Origin: Coffea arabica
Lineage: Eukaryota; Streptophyta; Magnoliopsida; Gentianales; Rubiaceae
Direction of reading: 5' to 3'
Length of the DNA stretch: 64,000 bases
Assembly: GCF_036785885.1 (NCBI RefSeq)
Contig: NC_092326.1
Location: 6,944,001 to 7,008,000, forward strand
The translations under genes and the position numbers were made by a program. The notes under the pieces are model-generated. The model saw only the letters and a list, made by a program, of their open reading frames with translations, was not told the DNA's origin and did not search any database. This document shows positions 10,596 to 21,279 of this stretch, one piece after another; the first letter of the stretch is position 1; the number at the start of each line of letters is the position of its first letter.

Positions 10596-12833
10596 ATGGC
10601 CAAAACGGCAAAAACCCATAAGGAAATCGTGAGACCGAGCTACCAGGCCGAGGAGGGGCCGGAAGAAATGACCTCGTCCAGCTCAGAGGGGTCGACGGCT
10701 AGTGCTGCGGAGGGATCAGCCGAGGAGGTCACCGGGACAGCCTCGGGGTCGGAGTCATCCGAAATAAGCGAGGATGGTTCCGAGATCGAATATAATACCG
10801 ATCTCGGAATCTCAATGCCCCGAGACGAGGGCGTACTGGAGCCAGTTGCCCCAAAGGATGTTGCCAAAATTGATTTCGGCAAGATGCCGAAGTTTAGAAG
10901 TCGCATGGGAAAAGACAGGGCCGAAAAGATGATAAGGAAGTACCCCTTCAGGCCGGGGTATCTCATCACGTTGCCTGAGCCGAATGACTCGGCCGATAAG
11001 CCCCCGATGGGCACTGTGGCCATTTACCTCCAGCAGTTGGAGGCCGGGTTGAGGATGCCATCGTCGAGGTTCTACAGGGACGTACTCCATCACTTCGGCG
11101 TGAGGATTACCCAACTCACCCCGAACGCGGTCCGCATTCTAGTGGGATTTGAGATGCTGTGCCGACATCAAGAGGTGATTCCCACCGTGGACCTCTTCCG
11201 CCGATGTTATACTATCAAGGCACATGGGACGGATAAGGGATGGTTCTACATCTGTAATCGGAACAACACCATCCCGAAACTCGAATTGGTGCTCCTACTT
11301 CAATAAAGAATTGGAAGCGCGACTTCGTCTTCGTCCCAACCGGGAACTTCCCTTGGGATTTTTGGTGGAGGCCCATTAAATCAAAGGCCGACCCCTCTGC
11401 GGGGGACCACGAATAGGAGTCCTTCCAGAAGTTGATGGGGTCAGGAGTTCGGGTATACAGTTGGGACTACCCCGAAACCGTGCTGGTTGACGGGGGGATT
11501 AGCCGAGCCTTACTCAACCCTGACAAGTCACCCTTCATTTCCACTACACTTAAGAAATCATGTAATTTTTCTTTCGTAGCTTTCTTTTCACCTCGACAGT
11601 TGCAAATATTAATGCTTGTTTCTTGTGCAGTGGCCAGATTATTTGACATCATCACATCCGGCTCGGCCGAGGTGGCCAAGAGGTCAAAGAGGAAGAGCTC
11701 CGGCGAGACATCGGCGCCCCCGCCGAAAAAGAAGACCCAATGGGAGGTGTCCAAAACTTCGACTGCTAAAAGCACTCCCACCATGGCAGCCCAAAGCAGC
11801 TCGGCCGCCGCAATTACAGGGTCCACCTCTTCTGTGCCAGAAGGGGTGCCCATTGGGGTCACTACGGCGCTTCCGCCTTCTCATGGCCGAGACAAACAGT
11901 TGAAGGTCCCGGTCAATGCGGTCACGGGGTCCTCACTATGGAATCGTTTCCATAGCCCTCCGGTATTTTCTGGGGAGGACAAGATGCACCCCGGTGAGCA
12001 TTGGTGTCCGAACTGGAGACTTTTGGTCAATGATAGGTGCACCCATCCTCGGATAGCACAAGAGTTGGTGATGCAGTCAAGTTTGCCGAAGGACGTGGAG
12101 TTTACGAAGAAGCTGACTCCGGCCGAGGTGATTCAAAGCGTAATGGTGACCACGGCCCTCCAATACAGCCTTTGTAGCCGAGATGGCACACCGATACTGT
12201 GCCCTACTCAAGAAACAGGACACCGGCAAGTTGCAAAATCAGATCTCCAAATTGGAGAAAAAACTGGTGGTGTCCGAGTCCGAGAAGGCGAAATTTCAAC
12301 GACGGCTTCAATATGCCGAGACGAAGGAGGAGGAGGCCGAGACTACCATCAATAGCCTCAAGTCGGCTCTCAAGGAAGAGCAGAAGAGGGGGGACGAGTT
12401 GAAGAAGTCCCATGAACAAGCCCTTGAGGGTGCTGGAGCCTCGACGGTGGAGGCTTTCCGAAGGTCTGAGACCTTCACCAGAGATCTTGGACAGCTGATC
12501 ATGCCGAGTTTTATGTTCGGTTACACGTCTGCTGTAGACGAGGCCGCAGCTCACCTTTCCTACGAGGCCTTGGAGTCTCTGAAAAACAATGCCAACTACA
12601 ATGAGGACTCCAAAGAGTTGTGCGATCCGATGGCCGAGGGCTTCCAAGCTGGAAGGAACTTGGCCGAAGTCCGGGACGAGTTCAACAAATGGCTATCCGA
12701 GCTCAACGAAGTGTTTGAGGAAGACGGAGGGGAAGAAGCTGGTGGAGACGTCGGCGAGAAAATTGGCAAAGAGCACGAAGGAGGAGGAGAGTTTCACCCA
12801 GGCGGGGAAGAGACCGGCGAGAAAGCTGCGTAG
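10596..12833 (+). pseudogene. antisense gene of the Tat element: putative gypsy-type transposon protein (Transposase_28-like) with C-terminal coiled coil
   Basis: The gene is read on the strand opposite to gag-pol. Part 1 (10596-about 11285) has an acidic Ser/Glu-rich start, then a conserved-looking block (FGKMPKFRSRMGKDRAEKM, YLQQLEAGLRMPSSRFYRDV, ILVGFEMLCRHQEVIPTVDL, KGWFYICNR) that I recognise as the plant 'putative gypsy type transposon' domain (PF04195-like). The domain continues one frame over (APTSIKNWKRDFVFVPTGNF, WWRPIKSKADPSAGDHE) after a frameshift near 11285, hits TAG at 11414-11416, and resumes at 11435 (VRVYSWDYPETVLVDGG). A basic/Pro-Ser-Ala stretch follows. After another frameshift near 12170 comes an acidic C-terminal third (12183-12833) with heptad-like Leu/Lys/Glu coiled coil (KLQNQISKLEKKLVVSESEK). 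Its function is unknown. Two frameshifts and one stop make this copy non-functional. Confidence 0.75.
11562..11630 (+). other. probable GT-AG intron in the antisense gene
   Basis: A 69-base segment starts GTAATTTTTCTTTCG and ends CTTGTTTCTTGTGCAG, with an AT/T-rich interior and good 3' splice consensus. Splicing joins LKKS to LARLFDIITSG without changing frame. Because 69 is divisible by three and the segment has no stop, it can also be read through, so splicing is an inference. Confidence 0.5.
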
Positions 12834-13099
12834 GAGGGAGCCGAGACGGGGGTCTAGGCTCGTAGGTGTTTAGGTAGGACGCCGAGGTGGGAGGTGCTTA
12901 GTAGCATTCCCAATCTCGGTCTTGTATTCTTTTTGTATTGCCTCTTTTCATTAAATGAAATGTCTATTTCTTCTCATCTCGACACTTTTAATTTCTTGTT
13001 TCGTCCCTTGCTTGTCCCCCTTATTTTTTAATAACGGATGTGTGGCATCGTAGTGTTGAAAAATAACGAAACATCTGAAGTCATAATTTGATGAAATGC
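12834..13099. other. intergenic spacer between antisense gene and pol, convergent 3' ends
   Basis: The plus-strand gene ends at 12833 and the minus-strand polyprotein ends at 13100, so the two transcripts converge here. TCTTTTTGTATTGCC and a TCATTAAATGAAATG near-palindrome (about 12948-12962) could serve 3' end formation. There is no coding frame I trust. Confidence 0.45.
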
Positions 13100-14548
13100 T
13101 CAAACATAATACAATTTGAGGGTCTCGGCGTGCCAAGTCCTCGGCACTAGTGAGCCATCTCGATAGCTCAGTTTACAATATCTACTAAGATTAGATTCCA
13201 CAATTCGGTAAGGGCCCTCCCATTTTGGGCACAATTTCCCTTGTGGTTCAGCTCGGCTGACTGAGTTTTTCCTGAGCACCAAGTCTCCTGGCTGGAATCG
13301 ACGCTGTTTGACGCGGGCATTGTAATATTGGGCTAGGGTGTTCTTGTAGGAAGCTACCCGAGCTGAGGCAATATCCCTTCTTTCGTCGACGAGGTCGAGG
13401 TCCAACTGCCTCTTTTCTTCGTTCACCTCGGCTACATAATCTGTCAGCCGGGGACTGGGTGTAAGGATCTCGGCAGGGATGACAGCCTCGGTTCCGTAGG
13501 TCAAGGAGAAAGGGGTCTCTTACGTGGCTGACCTTGGCGTGGTCCGATATGACCACAGGACACTGGGCAGTTTTTTCACCCACGATGATCTAGCTCGGTG
13601 TAATCGGGTCATGAAACCATGCAAGAGAGTTCGGTTGAAATTCTCCACTTGACCGTTAGCCTGGGGGTAGCCTACGGAAGTGAAGTGTTGCTTGATACCG
13701 AGATTCTCGCACCAAATCCTAAATGGGTTCTCGACAAGCTGTCTCCCATTATCTGAGATGATGACCTGAGGTATGCCGAAGCGATAAACAATGCATTTCC
13801 AAAAGAACTTTTGAACCGCAAACCCTGTGATGGTCCTTAGAGGTTCGGCCTCGACCCATTTAGTGAAGTAATCCACTGCAGTTACAAGAAATGTATAACC
13901 CCCGACAGCTTTAGGGAAAGGACCGATGATGTCTGTCCCCCATTGCTCAAACGGCCAGGGTAAGGTGATGGGAACCATGAACTTTGAGGGCTGGTGGTGC
14001 TCAGAGGCGTGGACTTGGCAGGAAGGGCAGCCGAAAACAAGATCTTGGGCGTCTTGTCGAATGGAGGGCCAGAAATACCCAAGAAGCAAAGTCTTCTTAG
14101 CTAACATATTGTGGCCGACGTGAGCCCCACATAGGCTCTCGTGGATCTCGTGGAGGATCTGGCGTCCTGCCTCGGGCGTAACGCACCCCAGCCACGGGCC
14201 GAGGTAAAAGCGTTTATACATCTCTCCATCGCAGAGAGCGTACCGAGCCGTTTTGCGTTGTATTTTTCTTGCCTTGGCTCGGTCCTCGGGAAGGATTCCC
14301 TGACCTAAGAAAAGGATGAACGGGCTCATCCACGTATCTCCAGGGTGAACGGGGCAGGCCACCTCTTCCATGTATCCCGGCTCGTTCAGCACTTCCACCA
14401 GGACGGTCTTGTTGAGGTCAGAGAATGATGTGGAAGTCAGCCGGGATAAGGTGTCGGCCCGCCTATTCTGGGAACGGGATATTCTTTGGATTTCGAAGGA
14501 CTTGAAGTACACGGTGAGTTGGCGAACTTTGGTGAGATACCGTTGCAT
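13100..14548 (-). pseudogene. integrase (and end of second RNase H) of the Tat-type element
   Basis: From 14548 leftward the frame opens with the tail of the second RNase H (QRYLTKVRQLTVYF, RRADTLSRL) and enters integrase. The zinc-binding part shows HEIHESLCGAHVGH and CPSC (HHCC). The catalytic core shows Asp in WGTDIIGPFP, Asp in IISDNGRQ and Glu in ANGQVENFNR, so the D-D-E triad is intact. A TAA at 13520-13522 interrupts it after YRTTPRSAT. The C-terminal part (TYGTEAVIPAEIL, PKWEGPYRIV, HAETLKLYYV) continues in the same frame to the natural stop at 13100. Confidence 0.9.
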
Positions 14549-14847
14549 GGTCTTATCCTTGGCCTCATATTCACCAAAAACTTGGCATACTACAAGTTGG
14601 GAGTCACTGCGGACATGGATCCGCTGGGCACCGAATCTGCGGGGCTAGCTGGAGTCCAGCGATCAAGGCCTCGTACTCGGCTTCATTATTGGTGGCCGAA
14701 AAATCAAAGCGGAGGGCATACGAGCACCCTTCCCCATGGGGGTCCTCCAGGAGTAGTCCTGCTCCGCTGCCATCCCGATTAGAGGATCCGTCCACATACA
14801 ACGTCCACAGGTGTGGGGTGGACACCTCGACAATGGCGGAGGTGGAT
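14549..14847 (-). pseudogene. second (archaeal-type) RNase H of the Tat-type element
   Basis: LWTLYVDGSSNRDGSGAGLL and NNEAEYEALIAGLQLA give the first Asp and the Glu. After a frameshift near 14630 the domain goes on as IHVRSDSQLVVCQ and, beyond 14548, RRADTLSRL, giving the remaining two Asp. So all four catalytic carboxylates are recognisable across the two frames. Published work on Tat elements describes this extra RNase H domain lying after the ordinary one. A TGA at 14850-14852 separates it from the RT-RNase H segment. Confidence 0.85.
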
Positions 14848-14849
14848 TC

Positions 14850-16352
14850 TCAACCTTCCATGAAGGTGAGCTCGGCAAGGAAGTCGGTTAAAACTTGAGT
14901 TTTTATGGCAGTGCGTGACTCATATAACAGATTATACTCTTCCAATTCAACAGCCCACTTGGTGAGGCACCCGGAAGTCTCGGGACGCACCAATATCTGC
15001 CGGATAGGCTGGTCTGTCATAACGGAGATGGGATGAGCTAGGAAATAGGGCTTCAGCCACCGAGCTGCGTGGACTAGTTCCAGTACGAGTTTTTTCACCT
15101 GGATGTACCGAGTCTCCGGCCCACGGAGGGCTCGGCTGACATAGTACACCGGCACTTGAGTACCCTCATCTCGGATGAGCACAGCACTGACAGCCTCGTT
15201 GGCTGCGGATAGGTAGAGGTACAGCTTCTCCTCGGGCCGAGGTGAAGCGAGAGTGGGTAGGTGGTGCAGGTACTGTTTCAGCTTGTCGAAGGCAGCCTGA
15301 CACTCTTCATTCCAGGCAAACTGATCAGTCTTTTTCAGCACCTTAAAAAAGGGCAGAGTTTTCTCAGCAGATTGAGACAGGAAGCGGTTCAGCGCGGCCA
15401 GGCGTCCATTTAGCCTCTGAATTTCTCGGAGGTTCCGAGGTGGGGACATGTCCTGAATGGCCTTGACCTTGTCGGGGTTGGTTTCGATTCCCCGGCGAGA
15501 AACCAGATACCCCAAGAACTTTCCTGAGATGACGCCGAAAACGCAATTCTTGGGATTTAGTTTCATCCTTGAGTCCCGCAGGACGCCGAAAACCTCCCTC
15601 AAATCCGACAGAAAGGCCGAAGTGGTTAAACTTTTGACTAGAATGTCGTTCACATAGGCCTCCACATTGCGGCCGATCTGATTTTTGAAGAGTCGGTTAA
15701 TCAGCCTTTGATAGGTTGCCCCGGCGTTTTTTAACCCGAATGGCATGGTAGTGTAGGAATAGACACCTTGGTCGGTGTAGAACGCCGTCTTCTCTTGGTT
15801 CTCTTTACTCATTCCTATTTGATGATACCCTTTGAAGGCATCTAGGAAGCAGAGGACCTCGTGTCCTATTGCCGAGTCGACGAGAGCATCTATTCTCGAC
15901 AGAGGGTAGCAATCTTTGGGACAGGCCTTGTTGAGGTCGATGAAATCCACACACATTCTCCATCCTCCGGTGTCCTTTTTGACCATGACTGGATTGGACA
16001 GCCAGGTGAGGTATTGGATCTCATGGATCATCTTGGCGGGCAAAATCTTGTCGACCTCATCGGATATGGCTTTGCTACGTTCGGAACCGAAGTGCCTTCG
16101 TTTCTGCCTCACAGGGCGGGCCTGTGGATTAACGTTGAGCTGATGGATCATGAGTTCGGGTGGCACTCCGACCACTTCATCAGCGGACCACGCGAAAACG
16201 TCTCGATGGTCCTTTATCAAGTAGATCATTTCTTCCTTTAGGGGAGAGGGGAGTCCGGCCCCCACTTGGATCACTTGGTCAGGTCTCGCCTCATCCAAGA
16301 CCACTTGCTCAACCTCATCCCCGGGCTCAAGCCTGCTGGGCTCTCCGGCCTT
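14850..16352 (-). pseudogene. reverse transcriptase and first RNase H of the Tat-type element
   Basis: The frame has the RT landmarks: HRDVFAWSADEVVGVPPELM, WRMCVDFIDLNKACPKD, YPLSRIDALVDS, YHQIGMSKENQEKTAF, TTMPFGLKNAGATYQRLI. The catalytic box reads YVNDILVKS where the family has YVDD: the first Asp is Asn (GAC to AAC), so polymerase activity should be lost. Connection motifs (FLGYLVSRRGIE, LRGPETRY) and the first RNase H (SVMTDQPIRQIL, VLTDFLAEL) follow. The segment is bounded by stop codons TAG (16353-16355) and TGA (14850-14852) but shares one frame with its neighbours. Confidence 0.92.
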
Positions 16353-17024
16353 CTAAGGATCGATACTGTCTATGGAGAGGACCGCTGGCCTCTTTTCTTC
16401 AGCTCTTGATGCGGTCCGGGGAGTGACTGCTGCCTGGATGGTGGCGAGGTAGCATTCCCGGACAGCGTTCACGTCGTTGCTCATCTCAGCCACCCCCGCA
16501 GTGGTTGGAAATTTGAAACTCAGGTGGTAGGTAGAATAGACAGCTCTCAAAGCGTTAAGCGTGGGTCGGGCTATCAGCATGTTGTAAGAAGAGTCTGTTC
16601 TGACCACCGCAAAGCTGACAGGCACAGTTCGGCAGCGGGGATGACGCCCGATAGTCACCATCAGGGTCACCATGCCCTCCCGGTGGACGACGTGTCCCCC
16701 GAAGCCGACAAGAGTAGTTCTGACAGAACTGAGTTGCTTTCTGGTCAGTTTCAAACTTTCGAAAGTTCGGTAGTACAAGACGTCTATCGAGCTTCCGGAG
16801 TCAACATAGACCTTTTTGACTATTTAATTATAGGTGAGAACTTCGATCACTAGAGTTTCATGATTGCTGGAGGCAGCAGGGACAGGGTCGCTGGGACCGT
16901 AGGTAATCACCTCGGAAAACCGGGAGCTCGGCTCAGCCGTCTCCATGCCGGCCTGGCGGTATGTCCGTTTCCGGGAGTTCTGACTGTCTCCTCCCGTTGG
17001 GCCACCCGCGATTGTGTTGATCAC
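16353..17024 (-). pseudogene. retropepsin (protease) region of the Tat-type element
   Basis: The aspartic protease motif VDSGSSIDVLYYRTFE is followed by LVGFGGHVVHREG and FAVVRTDSSYNMLIARPTLN (the ILGRP-like box). The active-site Asp is present. A TAA at 16824-16826 falls a few codons before the motif, and the preceding linker (RKRTYRQAGMETAEPSSRFS) is in the same frame. Confidence 0.85.
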
Positions 17025-18548
17025 CCTGGCGATGTTAGGGCCATAGCTCGGTGATCCGTCACGCGGTGGGCGCTGGTCCTGCCTGCGGTTTTCGGGACCT
17101 CAGCAATGAATCTTGGTGTCTCGCCTGTCTTCTCGGCCAGGGTCCCGGCTCTCCCGGTGGGAGGCGCTTCGGTTGAGGGCTCCATCCTTGCGGACGAATT
17201 GCTTCAAGTATCCTTGGCGGATTAAGTTCTCGATTTCTCGCATCAAATCGTTGCAGTCTTCGGTCTCGTGTCCGACATCTCGGTGGTAGGCACAATAAAG
17301 GTTGGAGTTCCTCTTATCTCTCCTCCCCGGGATCTCAGGAGAGATTCGGCTGAAGTGATTTTGCCTCATCACCGCCAAGACGTGAGACCTGCTGGAATTG
17401 AGCGGTGTCAGTTCGGCGTCCGAGGTGGACGACCTGCCTTTTACGATCCGATTGAAGACACTCCGGCGGTCTCGGAATTGGTTCGATGAGCCACTTGGGT
17501 CTTGTTCATTTCGGCCGGTGTTTTTTTTCCTCCGGGACTCTTGCCCAGTACGAGCAGCTTGAGCTTCTCGCTTCATGCGGTTTAGGTCCTCACTTCGGAT
17601 TCTTTGGTCTACTCGTTCCCAGAGTTCCCGAAGTGTGCGGGGGTAATCCCGATGTATCTCAGTATGGAAGATCCCCGCAATCAACCCGTTGGTGAAGGCA
17701 GCTATGGTTACCTGCTCATTCTGATCAGGTATCTGCACATTTTCCTCATTGAACCTCTGCATATACGAGCGCAGTGACTCGCCGGGACCCTGCTGCAGGT
17801 TCAAGAGGTAAGCTGAAATCTTCGTAATTGGGCGAGACGATACGAAGCGGTGGATGAACCGGTCTATCAACTCGTCCAGCGAAAAAATGGTCCTCGGTTC
17901 TATGCCCCAAAATCATTTTCGGGCTGTCCCTTGCAGGAAAATGGGGAAAGCTCGGCAAATCACGGCGTCGGGGACGCAATAGAGTCGAAATGCAGACATG
18001 AAGGCGCGGAGGTGATCATCGGGATCATCTCGGCCATCATAAGATTGCAAGGTTGGGAATTTAAAATTTGGTTGCACCATTTCCCCATTGATGTCGTCGA
18101 TAAAGGGCGGAACCCTCATATAGTCGACTGCTAAGCCTCCAGGACGCCGAGGTGGGCCCTCAACTCGTTTTCCTAGTAGACCCCGGGAAAATGCTCGGGA
18201 AAAAGAGGCAATTTTAGAGGTCGCCTTGGAAGAGGCGCGCCTGGAAGTACTCCGAGAGAAGTGCCCCTCGTCGGAGTCCTCCCCGGAAAGTACCTCAGGG
18301 GACTTCGCCGATCTCCTCTTAGAGGATTCGGTTTTTTCCTTCCCCTGCCTCTTGAAGTATCTCCCTAGTTCCTCGAAAATGTTAGGATTGTCGGCTACGA
18401 ACTCGGCCATCTTGGCCATGGCGTCTTCGTTATTGGGTTGGGTCCTTGGGGACTCTTGTTCTTCAGAAATGCGACCTTGCTGGGCTCACGAGGTTTGCCC
18501 AACCCAGGTCGAGGGGACTCTCCCGCTTCTAGAGCGCGTGGATCTCAT
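17025..18548 (-). pseudogene. gag of the Tat-type element
   Basis: The best start is the ATG at 18546-18548, 16 bases inside the primer-binding site, giving MRSTRSRSGRV. A TGA (18486-18488), a TGA at 17913-17915 replacing a Trp after QGTARK, and a TGA at 17100-17102 interrupt one continuous frame. The capsid-like part reads QPNFKFPTLQSYDGRDDPDD, then LDELIDRFIHRFVSS, LRSYMQRFNEENVQIPD and FTNGLIAGIFHTEIHRD. Near the end is the Tat-type knuckle CAYHRDVGHETEDCNDL and LIRQGYLKQFV. It would encode the structural protein of virus-like particles. Confidence 0.9.
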
Positions 18549-18564
18549 TTTAGCAGTAATCTCA

Positions 18565-18582
18565 TTCCCACAGACGGCGCCA
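18565..18582 (-). other. primer-binding site of the Tat-type element
   Basis: On the minus strand, two bases after the 5' LTR, the sequence is TGGCGCCGTCTGTGGGAA. It begins TGG, as tRNA-complementary primer sites do. I do not assign the tRNA. Confidence 0.8.
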
Positions 18583-18584
18583 AT

Positions 18585-19159
18585 TGAAGAGGTGATTTTT
18601 GGTGGGTTGTTGGTCCGACCTAAATCAGTTCTCTCTAAAATGAGGTGAGGTGAATTCACTTGTTCGAAGTGGATGGCGGGGCTTCTCCCCTGGGATCACT
18701 CCGACGATCAAGTTAGTAAGAGAACGAGAGAAATAATAGTATATGAGAATGAACAGTGTGCTTACTTGTTGGGAGTGCATGGAGAGTATTTATAGAGTGG
18801 AAGTGAAAGGTAGGACGGGGGCTCATGCTGGTGGGACCCATATCCTGGCATTACGGCTCTGTTCCCTGTAAGGAGGTCTGACTCTGACACTGTAGCCGCC
18901 TAGGCAGGGTGACGGGGAGTCTTACGTAGTAGCCATTAAAAACATCCGGTACTTTTCAGATAAAGCACTGGCTCTGGGCGGTGTCAGAGGTGCTGACATC
19001 ATCAGCGTGCAGCCGAGGTGGGAGTCTGGAGGTCACCCAAATGGTTCGACCAAAGATCTGGCCGAACTCATGGGTCGTGTGCGGGACCTGACCGTGCTTG
19101 ATGAGGGGCGAACGGGGTTAACCTCGGCAACAGAGGGGTGGCCGAGGTGAGCACCCTCA
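18585..19159 (-). repeat. 5' LTR of the Tat-type element
   Basis: 575 bp, about 95 percent identical to 9517-10091 by eye. The minus-strand TATA box CTATAAATA (complement of 18787-18795) is the likely core promoter of gag-pol. The flanking GACCC (19160-19164) matches the other side. Confidence 0.93.
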
Positions 19160-20589
19160 GACCCTATGGCAGCAACTTGAACCATTATACATAGGCAATA
19201 TGACAAAAATGGGGGACAGCAGCCCCCAATCCATCCCTGGTCAATTTAAGCCAATTATCAAATTTTAACAAGCAAAATGATTAGGTTGACCAGAATTCTT
19301 CAAATACGAGCCTACTTGGTCAAGTCAACGCGGCTGAGAGGGATTATTACCCAAGAATGAAGGAAGAATTAATGATGGATACAAATTCTCCTTGGATTCA
19401 AGTTACATTCGTATCTTCCTGGAATATCAAATATATCGCCGAAAATACTTAGATATCAGAAGCCATCATGGGTTTGATTTACAAATATGTCCAGACTGCA
19501 GAACGAATTTAACAGACCTTGTTTTCGTTCAAAGATGGGATTCCAAAGAAATTGTTGATTATAATCCAAAATGCCTTAAAATTGTGTTAAACTACAAGAT
19601 GCACTTACTTAGGCAAATGTAACTATTCAAGCAACTGACGATGCAAATGCCTTAATGTTATGTCAAATTACAGGATGCACTTATTTAGGCAAAAATAATT
19701 AGGACAAATCTTTTATATGCTATTAGTATATACACTTGCAGTTTAGACGTATGCTATACATACAAAATTTAATATTTCAATTTAAATTGAGATAATGCGA
19801 CACAGATATCTAAATCCAGACACTGATAGTGTATATATACACTAACAATGTAGAAAAGATTAATTCATATAACTATTTGGACCAATTGAGAATTGAGCGC
19901 ATGGAGCATCCAGGTTCCTCATCTCATTCTTGCGGAAAGGCCATATTCTCTAATGTGAAAATTCCTGGAATGCCAGGTTAACATAAATAAATAAGATACG
20001 ATATATGTACAACAAATTGCTTAGTGCAGTGCCTAGAATATTTGATCTGATAAAAAAATCAGATTATTTCACATCCCTCTCTCTCTCTTCTCTTTTTTCT
20101 TTTAATCACAAATTAGTCTTCGGTAAATTGAGTCATGAAGAAGCTACATCCAGGGCAGGGAAATCAAGAAATGGGACCTTATAAAATGTATCTATACTTT
20201 CTGAAAGAATTTGGTGAAGGATTAGAAATGGAATTTCTGAGCAGGATTGGAGATTTTTTCTACTTGCTGCCTTATCTTTTGTACGATGAAAAAAGAAAAA
20301 AAAAATTGTAACAGTATGCTATGTTTATTTGCCCAAGAGTGTACCTTATATGTAAGGGTTTCCCATCTTCTTGTGGATATAACTTTTAAAAGAACAACTG
20401 ACAATTAAGAGCATTTCTTTAAAATAACAATTTTAAGACGTTAGTACTGGGGAGGGTGAGGGAGGGCATTAAGGAGGTACAATTAGGTTGGTCAGTTACA
20501 ATAAGGTTGGTCAGTTATGTATTACTTGTTTTTGGGCATATAATTACAAATCACGTTATATTTATACATTAAATTGGTATGCATCTACT
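19160..20589. other. non-coding intergenic DNA
   Basis: AT-rich single-copy-looking sequence with no convincing gene. The 76-codon frame at 19392-19622 has no recognisable motif. A CT-rich run lies near 20075-20100. Confidence 0.5.
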
Positions 20590-21279
20590 CGGGGGTGGCA
20601 ATTGGGTTCGCTTCCGGTTGGCGGGTCGGGTTGAGACTCGGGTGTAACAGAAAATCCGCTGACCCGAACTTGACCCGCCAACCCGAAACAGGTCAGAATA
20701 CTTGACACGAACTTGAAAATTTCGGGTTGACGGGTCGACTCGAAACTTAATTTTAATTTATTAATTTACCACTGTAATTTCTAATAAAACCAATTTCGTA
20801 CAAGACTAATCACATAATCCAATAATAAAAATTTAAATAAATAATTTCAAACCAAATCTATAATAAATTAAAACACCATAAAAGTGTTTTATTCCAAACC
20901 AAATATAAAATAAATTAAAACAGTATAAAAGTAAAACATAATATAATACATTATTTGTCCAAATATAATACTTTCAACTTCACACAAGTTAAATAAATTC
21001 ATTTAGGATTAAGTGATTAATGCCTTTGGAAAAAAGAATAATTTAGTTTAGTTAGATAAAATAATTTTTATGTTTATTAAATTATTTTTAATTCGTAAAC
21101 GGGTTATCGAGTTATATTAGGTCACCCACATGTTGACCCAAATTTGACCTGTTTTCTTTTCGGATCCATCGGGTTCGACCCGATTTTGACCCAAACCCGC
21201 GAAACCTCAACCCAAACCTATTAATTTCATGTTAGATTCGTGTCGTGTTTTCAGGGGTTGTCGGAAATTGTCACCTCTA
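20590..21279. mobile_element. non-autonomous inverted-terminal element of about 690 bp (hAT-like ends)
   Basis: It starts CGGGGGTGGCAATT and ends AATTGTCACCTCTA, so the termini are imperfect inverted repeats. CTACT directly precedes and follows it. Near both ends are GGGT-CGGGTTGAC and GACCCG-style words typical of a common plant family with AGGGGTGTCAAT ends. The middle is AT-rich and non-coding. I could not confirm an 8 bp duplication. Confidence 0.6.

Larger units (their letters stand above)
9517..19159 (-). mobile_element. complete Tat-type Ty3/gypsy LTR retrotransposon, coding-dead
   Basis: Two 575 bp direct repeats (9517-10091 and 18585-19159) begin TGAAGAGGTG and end CACCCTCA and are flanked by a perfect 5 bp duplication GACCC (9512-9516, 19160-19164). 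In minus orientation the order is 5' LTR, primer-binding site, gag, protease, RT, RNase H, second RNase H, integrase, antisense gene, polypurine tract, 3' LTR. The dual RNase H, the CAYH-type gag knuckle and an antisense ORF between integrase and 3' LTR are marks of the Tat lineage. I count about 28 mismatches between the LTRs, nearly all transitions, about 5 percent. Gag-pol runs as one frame from 18548 to about 14630, broken by six stop codons, then a frameshift and a seventh stop. Confidence 0.93.

Noticed and set aside
11467..11862. 131-codon minus-strand frame and others opposite the antisense gene
   Set aside because: They run opposite the antisense gene; the plus-strand reading has the recognisable domain and coiled coil.
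15861..16241. 126-codon plus-strand frame and many other frames opposite the Tat polyprotein
   Set aside because: They are shadows of the GC-rich gag-pol frame on the minus strand, which has clear RT and integrase motifs.
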